A stretch of 64,000 nt of DNA from Pycnococcus provasolii (taxonomy: Eukaryota; Chlorophyta; Pseudoscourfieldiophyceae; Pseudoscourfieldiales; Pycnococcaceae), in NCBI GenBank assembly GCA_938743325.2, contig OW568886.1:552397-616396 (forward strand), in the 5' to 3' direction. This document shows, one piece after another, positions 56,678 through 64,000 of the stretch. Position numbers and translations under genes: made by a program. The notes beneath the pieces are model-generated. The model was not told where the DNA came from. It saw nothing but the letters and a program-made list of their open reading frames with translations, and ran no database searches. How positions within the stretch are numbered: position 1 is the stretch's first letter; the number at the start of each line of letters is the position of its first letter.

Positions 56678-57165
56678 GTACCCCCTTTTGGACACTTGGA
56701 TTTCGGGACACTTGAATTTCAGAAAGTTAGGATTAACCCCACCTTGTGGGGCCCGACCAGGGAAAGGGGGACATGGACAAATGATAACGGGAAACATTAT
56801 AACCAGGCTTAACCCTAACTAACCAGGAATTTGGTCCACAATTTCCTAAAGGCTGGCAAACCCTCTGCAACCCAGTCGTTCCGTGCAGTGCACCCCCGCA
56901 CACCATTTCCACCATTTCCACCTCTGCGCCGTGCTCCCCCCCCCCCCCCCCCCCCCCACAGGAGGTGGGGAACTTGGGCATTTCCGCGATTTCAACTGCT
57001 CCCCATTTCGTCTGCCATGGCGGGCAGCGCCGGCGGTCCCGGCACCCGTAGTAGCGCAGTCTATGTCGTATGGCTGGCTCACTGGCTACACGGCTGGCTT
57101 ATACCTTGTTGGTAACCCTAACCCTGTAAGCTCCATGTAACAACTTCTTCAACAACAAACGAACT
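56678..57165. other. Unique spacer with poly-C
   Basis: About 490 bp between the TTAGGG array and the duplication. Contains a ~24-base run of C (56934-56957) that is hard to sequence reliably, and AACCCTAACC at 57113-57122. No gene supported. Confidence 0.5.
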
Positions 57166-58905
57166 GGAGGGGGAAGGTGACCTTTAAGTAGAGGGTGGGT
57201 TGACCTAAGGTTGTTTGGGACAAGATGTTCTTGTTGATGTTACAAGCTGCTGGTGGTGGTGGGATGGTGGTGCTGTTGGTGCTGCTGCTACTGTTGGTAG
57301 TGGTGTGCTGGTGGTGTGCTGGTGGTGGCCGCTGACTGTGGTGTGGGTGACCTTTAAGGGAGAGGGACAATCTTAAGGCACCTTAAGAAGAGAGAGAGGT
57401 GAAGTTTTTACACACATGTTACAAGATGTTGTTACATAAAGACCACCAACACCCAAACAGACAGCCTGCCGGCCTAAGAGCCAGCCGGTCAGCTCATGTG
57501 AGCCGTCGGCGTCGGTGTCGGCGTCGCACCCCATGTCGCCATCGCCAGCACCCCATGTCGCCGTCGCCAGCACCCCTTGTCGCCGTCGCTGTCGACTGCG
57601 TTGTCATGGTCGTCGTTGTCGCCATCGTCGCGCAAGCTGGACTACTTGCAGTAACTGCTAGCAACTGCCACTACTTCGGAACCTAAGTAAGTCTCGCTGT
57701 GCAGGCGCCACAGACAGACGGCGATGATGAAGAGGTGAGAATGCGAGCTGAAAAGGTGAGGAACAGAGAACTGCCCGGGGGGGGGGAGGGGAGGAACGCT
57801 GTTCTGCCCGGGGGGGGAGGGGAGGAACAAACAGAGATCTGCACTGCCCGAGTTCCATAGTCCAAGGAATTAACCGTTGACTAGAGGGAGGGTCAAGGGT
57901 GAGACCGGGCTGCCGGGGGGGGGTCCGGGCATTGGTGTTGAATAGGTAGGAGCAAGGGGAGTTAACAAAAGCTCATGGGGAGGCTACTCCCTGGGGGGTC
58001 TCTTTCTTAAAGCTGTGATTTGAGTGGGTCACCGCATCCCCCCTGACCCCATGTGTTGGATGGAGCAAGTTCTGCATTGACTTGCAGCTCAGGCATCAGG
58101 TTGCTTTCGGGCAAAAGAGACACTACGTACTCTTGGTCGTATCTTCGTACTGGTTCGTCAGGTTGGGGACTCCGCTCGCCAGCAGCTCAACTCAAGTCCA
58201 TGCAAAACTTGCTTGGGGCCAGGTTGAGAGGGATGCATGTACCCCACTCTCCCTTGAGGGTTACGCTAGAAGGTTACGCTAGGGTTACGCTAGGGTTACG
58301 GATTAGGGTTAGGGTTACAGGGTAGGGTTACTTGAAATGTGGGTAACCGAGCCGTTCCAGAAGGTTTTGCCATGATATTTTTTGTATACGACACGTCCTA
58401 ATTATGCTTAAGATGATTCCATGTCAAACTTGAACAGATATGAACTCTTTTTTTTTTGGTACATATTTCGCGTCTGAAAAAGTAAGCACGCTCCCAGCTT
58501 GTGTAAACTTTTACTTGGACTATAAATATTTTGGAATTTCACACAAACTTTTTTGGACGGCAAGGTGGTGGTGTGCGCGTTGTCGCAGCGCGTGCGCGAG
58601 CTCTTCGGCACGTCGTGCACGCCGACGTTTAGCTTAAACTCACGTCTGGGTGGTCGGGAACACGACACGAAGCAAACCCCGAATCGACTATTTTCGGGGT
58701 TAGGGTTAGGGTTAGGGTGAGGCTCACCCTAATCCTAACCCTAACCCTAACCCTCACCCTAATCCTAATCCTAACCCTAACCCTCACCCTAACCCTCACC
58801 CTAACCCTCACCCTAACCCTAACCCTAATCCTAACCCTAACCCTCACCCTAATCCTAACCCTAACCCTAACATTCACCCTAACCCTCACCCTAATCCTAA
58901 CCCTA
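57166..58905 (+). repeat. 1.74-kb duplicon, copy 1
   Basis: Starts GGAGGGGGAAGGTGACCTTT. It contains GTGACCTTTAAG pairs, TGCTGGTGG repeats, CGTCGGTGTCGGCG, poly-G tracts, a short GC-rich coding-looking patch (58558-58660; one frame reads DGKVVVCALSQRVRELFGTS) and ends in a degenerate telomeric array (58696-58905). Copy 2 begins at 58906, exactly 1,740 bp later. No intact gene. Confidence 0.95.
58696..58905. repeat. Inverted telomere-repeat junction plus degenerate array (copy 1)
   Basis: GGGGTTAGGGTTAGGG runs into GTGAGGCTCAC and then CCCTAATCCTAACCC and CCCTCACCC units. The G-strand meets the C-strand tail to tail, the geometry of an end-to-end telomere fusion. Variant units (CCCTCA, CCTAAT, ATTCAC) show age. 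Confidence 0.9.
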
Positions 58906-60820
58906 GGAGGGGGAAGGTGACCTTTAAGTAGAGGGTGGGTTGACCTAAGGTTGTTTGGGACAAGATGTTCTTGTTGATGTTACAAGCTGCTGGTGGTGGT
59001 GGGATGGTGGTGCTGTTGGTGCTGCTGCTACTGTTGGTAGTGGTGTGCTGGTGGTGTGCTGGTGGTGGCCGCTGACTGTGGTGTGGGTGACCTTTAAGGG
59101 AGAGGGACAATCTTAAGGCACCTTAAGAAGAGAGAGAGGTGAAGTTTTTACACACATGTTACAAGATGTTGTTACATAAAGACCACCAACACCCAAACAG
59201 ACAGCCTGCCGGCCTAAGAGCCAGCCGGTCAGCTCATGTGAGCCGTCGGCGTCGGTGTCGGCGTCGCACCCCATGTCGCCATCGCCAGCACCCCATGTCG
59301 CCGTCGCCAGCACCCCTTGTCGCCGTCGCTGTCGACTGCGTTGTCATGGTCGTCGTTGTCGCCATCGTCGCGCAAGCTGGACTACTTGCAGTAACTGCTA
59401 GCAACTGCCACTACTTCGGAACCTAAGTAAGTCTCGCTGTGCAGGCGCCACAGACAGACGGCGATGATGAAGAGGTGAGAATGCGAGCTGAAAAGGTGAG
59501 GAACAGAGAACTGCCCGGGGGGGGGAGGGGAGGAACGCTGTTCTGCCCGGGGGGGAGGGGAGGAACAAACAGAGATCTGCACTGCCCGAGTTCCATAGTC
59601 CAAGGAATTAACCGTTGACTAGAGGGAGGGTCAAGGGTGAGACCGGGCTGCCGGGGGGGGGGAAGGGGGGGGGGGGGGGGGTCCGGGCATTGGTGTTGAA
59701 TAGGTAGGAGCAAGGGGAGTTAACAAAAGCTCATGGGGAGGCTACTCCCTGGGGGGTCTCTTTCTTAAAGCTGTGATTTGAGTGGGTCACCGCATCCCCC
59801 CTGACCCCATGTGTTGGATGGAGCAAGTTCTGCATTGACTTGCAGCTCAGGCATCAGGTTGCTTTCGGGCAAAAGAGACACTACGTACTCTTGGTCGTAT
59901 CTTCGTACTGGTTCGTCAGGTTGGGGACTCCGCTCGCCAGCAGCTCAACTCAAGTCCATGCAGAACTTGCTTGGGGCCAGGTTGAGAGGGATGCATGTAC
60001 CCCACTCTCCCTTGAGGGTTACGCTAGAAGGTTACGCTAGGGTTACGCTAGGGTTACGGATTAGGGTTAGGGTTACAGGGTAGGGTTACTTGAAATGTGG
60101 GTAACCGAGCCGTTCCAGAAGGTTTTGCCATGATATTTTTTGTATACGACACGTCCTAATTATGCTTAAGATGATTCCATGTCAAACTTGAACAGATATG
60201 AACTCTTTTTTTTTTGGTACATATTTCGCGTCTGAAAAAGTAAGCACGCTCCCAGCTTGTGTAAACTTTTACTTGGACTATAAATATTTTGGAATTTCAC
60301 ACAAACTTTTTTGGACGGCAAGGTGGTGGTGTGCGCGTTGTCGCAGCGCGTGCGCGAGCTCTTCGGCACGTCGTGCACGCCGACGTTTAGCTTAAACTCA
60401 CGTCTGGGTGGTCGGGAACACGACACGAAGCAAACCCCGAATCGACTATTTTCGGGGTTAGGGTTAGGGTTAGGGTGAGGCTCACCCTAATCCTAACCCT
60501 AACCCTAACCCTCACCCTAATCCTAATCCTAACCCTAACCCTCACCCTAACCCTCACCCTCACCCTCACCCTAACCCTCACCCTAACCCTCACCCTAATC
60601 CTAACCCTAACCCTCACCCTAATCCTAACCCTAACCCTAACATTCACCCTAACCCTCACCCTAATCCTAACCCTAACCCTAACCCTAACCCTCACCCTCA
60701 CCCTAACCCTCACCCTAACCCTCACCCTAACCCTCACCCTAATCCTAACCCTAACCCTCACCCTAATCCTAACCCTAACCCTAACATTCACCCTAACCCT
60801 AACCCTAACCTTCACCCTAC
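58906..60820 (+). repeat. 1.74-kb duplicon, copy 2 with longer array
   Basis: Nearly identical to copy 1 through the body, with a longer poly-G (59653-59681) that shifts the later part by 18 bp. One clear substitution is AAAAC versus AGAAC at 58206 and 59964. It ends in an expanded degenerate CCCTAA/CCCTCA array (60456-60820) with the same G-to-C junction near 60468-60485. Confidence 0.95.
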
Positions 60821-60943
60821 GAGGTGGCAAAAAGAGAGTAACGTTGCTACGACTTTGTCTTTGGTGATCTTGGCCTCTTTGATAACCACGATATCACAGA
60901 GACTCACGTCATCGAGCGCAACGACCTGAGCGGTGGCAGCCAT
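60812..60943 (-). pseudogene. Short ORF abutting the telomere-like array
   Basis: 43 codons from a good start context (ACCATGGCTG): MAATAQVVALDDVSLCDIVV, then IKEAKITKDKVVATLLSFCH, ending at a TGA formed by the array. It looks like the 5' end of a gene cut off by telomeric repeats (a GTGAGT inside could also be a donor site). Too short to identify. Confidence 0.35.
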
Positions 60944-61123
60944 GGTATTTATCGAGATTTGCAACTCGAGGTCGGCCCACTAACTCGGGGGAGGTGCAGG
61001 GGAGGTGCAAGGTGCAAGTTTTTGGCTGGGCCGAGCCAGGGCTCGGCCCCCGACGCAACCTCGGCCGACGACGTTGGCCGGCTATACGTTAGGTGGGGGA
61101 GGGGCACCAAATTAACTTGCTCC

Positions 61124-61152
61124 CCATGGACTCATACGTATGAACTTTTTTA
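61124..61152 (+). promoter_or_regulatory. Palindrome motif copy 1 (TCATACGTATGA)
   Basis: Within CCATGGACTCATACGTATGA, followed by ACTTTTT, at the inner end of the foldback left arm. Present four times in the last 3 kb. Confidence 0.85.
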
Positions 61153-61199
61153 ATTCGGGGACCCCGATGGGGAACCCGGAATATTATGAATAGACGAAC

Positions 61200-61232
61200 A
61201 AAAAGTTCATACGTATGACTCCATGGGGAGCA
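61200..61232 (-). promoter_or_regulatory. Palindrome motif copy 2, inverted
   Basis: Inverse of copy 1 with one change (GAGTCAT for GACTCAT read on the minus strand). It forms the inner end of the right arm and lies ~190 bp upstream of orphan ORF 1. Confidence 0.85.
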
Positions 61233-61421
61233 ATGTTAATTTGGTTCGTCTACTCAAGGCGTAAGATTTCGCCCTTCCCCCTTTGCCCTCCCCCTCCCCC
61301 ACCTAGGCGGCCGACCTAGGAGGCCGAGCCCTGGCTCGGCCCAGCCTAACCTTGCACCTTGCACCTCCCCCAACGTGAGCTCGGCCAATCTCGTCGGCCT
61401 TGCTCGCCCGTACCCGTGGTG

Positions 61422-61961
61422 ATGGACAACCATCATGACTGTCGCTACACTGCAATACAAAAGCTTGTCGATTCCATGACAACTTCTTCTACACCAGAGC
61501 AAGTGAGGCTCGTATGTGCTCGCGGGGCTGACGAGCACGAGCCAAACAACGACACAAATGCTCCTTGCGTCAAAGCTACTGACATGATGGTTACGTGGAA
61601 AGGTGAGCTGCACCCTACACAACGGTTCGACGTGGACCGCATTTGCGTCGCAAGTCCATACCTATCTGCGCTTCCGAGTTCTCTGCATCCTGAAACAAAA
61701 AAAAATGTTTTTTCACGCACAGACTTTGTGTGCAAGCGACCGCTGCAACGCCCCAACTCGGGCGAAGTTCAGGCGCAAAACGTGGTTGCACTTGTTCACA
61801 TCTGGTCGGCTTGGGCCGTCGCAATCAGCAACTTTTGTGGAAAAGTGACCGTGCTCAAGCGATCATCGCTCGCTTTGCCTGGTTGGCACGAGATGAAAGG
61901 AAAATGGGGGAAAGCGACTGTGTCAAAGAAGGAAACAAGCAAACAAAGAAAAAACCGTTGA
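61422..61961 (+). CDS. Orphan ORF 1 of the subtelomeric cassette
   Basis: 179 residues from the ATG at 61422 (MDNHHDCRYTAIQKLVDSMT). Mixed composition, no low complexity. Possible helices at QKLVDSMTTS and a Trp-containing end (ALVHIWSAWAVAISNF, LPGWHEMKGKWGK) with a basic tail. No family recognised. The right arm of the foldback repeat ends 50 bp upstream and an inverted copy of the palindrome about 190 bp upstream. Length without stops and the balanced composition favour coding, weakly. Confidence 0.4.
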   Translation: MDNHHDCRYTAIQKLVDSMTTSSTPEQVRLVCARGADEHEPNNDTNAPCVKATDMMVTWKGELHPTQRFDVDRICVASPYLSALPSSLHPETKKNVFSRTDFVCKRPLQRPNSGEVQAQNVVALVHIWSAWAVAISNFCGKVTVLKRSSLALPGWHEMKGKWGKATVSKKETSKQRKNR

Positions 61962-62006
61962 GGAATACGACGCACGAGTAAAAAAAATTGAAAATATTAA
62001 TCTCTC

Positions 62007-62036
62007 CCCATGGACTCATACGTATGAATTTTTGTG
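62007..62036 (+). promoter_or_regulatory. Palindrome motif copy 3
   Basis: CCATGGACTCATACGTATGA followed by ATTTTTG, between orphan ORF 1 (ends 61961) and orphan ORF 2 (starts 62460). Confidence 0.85.
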
Positions 62037-62099
62037 CGATTTGCTCGTAAAACTGGAAGAAATGGTATCCCCTTTTTCGTGAAATAGTCTCCCTTGCTC

Positions 62100-62356
62100 A
62101 AACCCCCAATCTCGAACCCCCAATCTCGAACCCCCAATCTCGAACCCCCAATCTCGAACCCCTAATCTCAAACCCCTAATCTCAAACCCCCAATCTATAA
62201 CCCTAAATGTAACCCTAACCCTAATACGAAAACCCTAACATCCCAAACCCCTAATCCCAAACCTCCAATCTCAAACCCCCAATCAGTAACCCTATCTTTA
62301 ACCCTTACCCTAATCTGAAAACCCTAACCTTGGAACCCCCAATCTCAAACCCCCAA
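62100..62356. repeat. Degenerate C-rich minisatellite (AACCCCCAATCTCG)
   Basis: Tandem AACCCCCAATCTCG units (62103-62200) decay into AACCCCTAATCTCA, CCCTAACCCTAA and AAACCCCCAATC. A telomere-like derivative. Confidence 0.9.
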
Positions 62357-62459
62357 TGCGCCCGAACAAGCTCTTGCAAGCTCTTGCAAGCTCTGGGAAG
62401 CTCGCGGCCGGTGTGCAAGGGGGGGGTCTTTTTTTACTGTTTTGGAGGCGGCCGGCGTC

Positions 62460-62915
62460 ATGACTGAAGTATACATGCCGCCGGAGCGAGACGGTCTCTT
62501 TCGACTACATGTCCGTGTTTCATGGCTGAACCATGTGGTTGGTGCTGATATTTACGTACAGCCAACGACAACTCAGGTTGATCTCACTAACGTGCCTCAG
62601 TTTCAAAACATGTCCATGACTGAAGAGCAGGCGCGCGAGGGAGTTACAGTGCACATGGAAGGAGGGGGAGGAGAGAACCCACAGAACAGCGTAGACGTGG
62701 TGAGGCGCTTGGCACAACATGCTTCATGGGTTCACTATGATAGCGAAGGAACCCACATGACCCAAGAATGTGAAATCGAACGGAGTTGGTGGTCTGAAGG
62801 TATGACAGGCAGGGAGTGGTGTCGCGAATATGGAAACCGTGGTCTCGTCGTTCATGTTCAACCAGCTTCCCAGTCGCATGCTCTTCTTGTTTCAATGGTG
62901 AGTGCTAGACTTTGA
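62460..62915 (+). CDS. Orphan ORF 2 of the subtelomeric cassette
   Basis: 151 residues from the ATG at 62460 (MTEVYMPPERDGLFRLHVRV); the open frame upstream starts with TTG and is not used. Hydrophobic strands VRVSWLNHVVGADIYVQ, then acidic/Trp-containing parts (ASWVHYDSEGTHMTQECEIE, RSWWSEGMTGREWCREYG). It ends SHALLVSMVSARL. No family recognised. The balanced composition, unlike the surrounding C-rich repeats, supports a real coding sequence. Confidence 0.5.
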   Translation: MTEVYMPPERDGLFRLHVRVSWLNHVVGADIYVQPTTTQVDLTNVPQFQNMSMTEEQAREGVTVHMEGGGGENPQNSVDVVRRLAQHASWVHYDSEGTHMTQECEIERSWWSEGMTGREWCREYGNRGLVVHVQPASQSHALLVSMVSARL

Positions 62916-63001
62916 GTAAACATGTTTCAGAGTAACATTCCTTTCCTTTCCTTTCCGTTCCTTTCGTTGGCCACCCACCCCTGCGGGCCACCCCCTCGGT
63001 G

Positions 63002-63511
63002 CTATCCCGTCCTCCTCCTGACATTACGTCCTCCTCCTGCTAATTCGCGCGCAAGGCGTTCGTCCTCCTCCTCCTGCCTCTGACGTTCCTCATCCTCCCT
63101 CTCAAACTGCTCAGCAAGCTCGCGCGCTATGCGCTCGTCCTCCTCCTCCTCTCGCGCCGCTTCCTCCCTCCTCATCTGAAGAGCGTGCGACACCATCTCT
63201 GAGTAAAGAGGAAAAACATCTTCGGGGGCGGCAGTGGCGGCGGCGGCGGCCGCATCCGCATCTTCGGGGGATAACAGAGGAAGGATTGTATCCGTCCCAA
63301 GGTCCCAAGGGGTCAGTTCATCCGCCGGTGGCGGCGGTGGTGGCGGCGTTGGCAGGTGGGCAGCGGTGATGGCGGTGGCGGTGGAGGCGGCACCTTCGGC
63401 GGCGGCGGGGGCGGCACCTTCGGCGGCGGCGGTTACCGGCGACGACAACGGTTCGTCGACACCAACAAATTCGGTGCCACTGTCGTGGTCATCCCTTCCT
63501 CTTTTCCCCAT
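63002..63511 (-). CDS. Orphan ORF 3, acidic coiled-coil protein
   Basis: 169 residues from MGKRGRDDHDSGTEFVGVDE. Ala/Pro-rich central part (STATAITAAHLPTPPPPPPP) with ELTPWDLGTDTILPLLSPED, then a helical Glu/Arg coil with repeated ARELA blocks (DERIARELAEQFEREDEERQ, DERLARELAGGG) ending in Arg. The ARELA blocks resemble ubiquitin-interacting or RPEL-like helices only loosely. Palindrome motif copy 4 lies about 110 bp upstream of its start. Low complexity lowers confidence. Confidence 0.45.
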   Translation of the reverse strand: MGKRGRDDHDSGTEFVGVDEPLSSPVTAAAEGAAPAAAEGAASTATAITAAHLPTPPPPPPPADELTPWDLGTDTILPLLSPEDADAAAAAATAAPEDVFPLYSEMVSHALQMRREEAAREEEEDERIARELAEQFEREDEERQRQEEEDERLARELAGGGRNVRRRTG

Positions 63512-63615
63512 GGTAAACAACTCGTGCAAGCTCCAAAGAAAGCGGCCGGGTGTAAGGGGTCAAAGGGGGAGAAGTCAAGGGGAGAAGTCTGCCTTAACAA
63601 TCTGGGTTGGGGATG

Positions 63616-63645
63616 TCCCCGTGGACTCATACGTATGAACTTTTC
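63616..63645 (+). promoter_or_regulatory. Palindrome motif copy 4
   Basis: CCGTGGACTCATACGTATGA followed by ACTTTTC; one change in the flanking CCATGG (now CCGTGG). It lies ~110 bp upstream of orphan ORF 3 in that gene's direction, and just before the telomere-like repeats. Confidence 0.85.
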
Positions 63646-63656
63646 GTCCCCCCCCG

Positions 63657-63867
63657 GGTTAGGGTAAACCCTAACCCTAGTTATAACCCTAGTTATAACC
63701 CTAGTTATAACCCTAGTTATAACCCTAGTTATAACCCTAGTTATAACCCTAGATCTAGGGTTAGGGTTAGGGTTAGGGTTAGGGTTAGGGTTAGGGTTAG
63801 GGTTAGGGTTAGGGTTAGGGTTAGGGTTAGGGTTAGGGTTAGGGTTAGGGTTAGGGTTAGGGTTAGG
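63657..63867. repeat. CCCTAGTTATAA array joined head-to-head to TTAGGG array
   Basis: Six CCCTAGTTATAA-type units (63668-63750) meet about nineteen TTAGGG units (63757-63867) through the perfect 18-bp palindrome AACCCTAGATCTAGGGTT (63745-63762). Here the C-strand is followed by the G-strand, the opposite geometry to the 58.7-kb junction. Confidence 0.95.
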
Positions 63868-64000
63868 GGGTTAACTGGAATCACTTCCACTTGGGAATCC
63901 CTTTGTTTGTTTGAGCACTACTGTCATGCTGGCGCATTATTTGTTAATTTTCTATGAAAAAAAACGTTGTTGTATAATATTAATACTTCTTACTTCTTAG
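63868..64000. other. Window end beyond the array
   Basis: 133 bp of non-repeat sequence after the TTAGGG array, AT-rich toward the end. So the array is not terminal in this window. Confidence 0.6.

Larger units (their letters stand above)
60989..61372. repeat. Large imperfect inverted (foldback) repeat
   Basis: The left arm, about 60989-61152, pairs with the right arm, about 61200-61372, across a ~47-bp spacer. Paired blocks include GGAGGTGCAAGGTGCAAG with its inverse, GGGCCGAGCCAGGGCTCGGC with GCCGAGCCCTGGCTCGGCCC, ACCAAATTAAC with GTTAATTTGGT, and the palindrome-bearing inner end TCATACGTATGAACTTTTT. MITE/foldback-element-like; no transposase found. Confidence 0.85.

Noticed and set aside
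57149-57370. ORFs of 66-96 codons in the duplicon
   Set aside because: Low-complexity His/Thr/Pro or Arg-rich; identical in both copies, no start context or motif.
60387-60830. Open frames of RVRVRV or LTLTLT in telomere-like arrays
   Set aside because: Hexamer repeats lack stops in most frames; no coding meaning.
61359-61421. 21-codon N-terminal extension of orphan ORF 1
   Set aside because: Starts inside the foldback arm and is Arg/Pro-rich; MDNHH at 61422 is preferred.
1-64000. tRNA or rRNA genes
   Set aside because: I scanned by eye for T-arm GGTTCGAATCC-type boxes and rRNA cores and found none convincing; TTCGAACCCC hits at 62100-62170 are minisatellite.
63868-64000. True chromosome end
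   Set aside because: The TTAGGG array is followed by 133 bp of ordinary sequence, so the window does not end in a telomere.

Overview
The window is nuclear DNA of a compact, GC-rich, intron-poor protist, most likely a microalga. Genes are mostly single-exon, often head-to-head with 100-300 bp between starts. The five introns I could place are about 70-160 bp and GT-AG. Several proteins point to a photosynthetic cell: a PYRP2-like HAD phosphatase, a malonyl-CoA:ACP transacylase with a transit-like leader, an FEA1/ISIP2a-like protein and an HPAT-like arabinosyltransferase. TTAGGG arrays indicate that telomere repeat. The beta-tubulin is unusually divergent. I cannot name the species; a coccoid green alga fits, but a secondary-plastid alga is not excluded.

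Layout. 0-10.4 kb: an edge-truncated Ala-rich gene, a sialidase-like secreted protein, the HAD phosphatase, a spliced beta-grasp-like gene, two membrane-protein genes, a putative organellar protein and an Sm-like protein. 10.4-14.1 kb: gene-poor, with short tandem repeats, a G-box array, a hairpin and a three-exon PLAC8 gene. 14.1-28.3 kb: RAD6-type E2, GPI-anchored mucin-like protein, FabD, spliced HhH-GPD glycosylase, spliced membrane protein, nucleotide-sugar/PAPS transporter, GAR1, ankyrin protein, TEX261/SVP26, fucosyltransferase-like enzyme and FAD oxidoreductase. 28.3-32 kb: a head-to-head cell-surface pair, a Cys-rich membrane protein and a double FEA-domain protein. 32-53.1 kb: helical protein, RCC1-like protein, beta-tubulin, two F-box proteins, INTS4-like protein, DUF6492-like glycosyltransferase, FAH-family hydrolase, a 2,017-residue NUA/TPR nuclear-pore protein and the HPAT-like enzyme.

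53.3-64 kb is subtelomere-like: a decayed coding region, a 179-bp satellite with a 437-bp higher-order period, a TTAGGG array, a nearly identical 1.74-kb tandem duplication with inverted telomere-repeat junctions, a large foldback repeat, and three orphan ORFs interspersed with four copies of a 12-bp palindrome (TCATACGTATGA). The array runs on past the telomere-like blocks, so the window does not end at a telomere.

Themes. Secretory-pathway and surface-glycan functions recur: three type II glycosyltransferases, a sugar/PAPS transporter, TEX261, a sialidase-like protein and GPI-anchored proteins. The best candidates for something undescribed are the divergent surface pair at 28.4-31.8 kb and the palindrome-linked orphan cassette at 60.9-63.7 kb. 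All calls are from reading the sequence; no database search was run.
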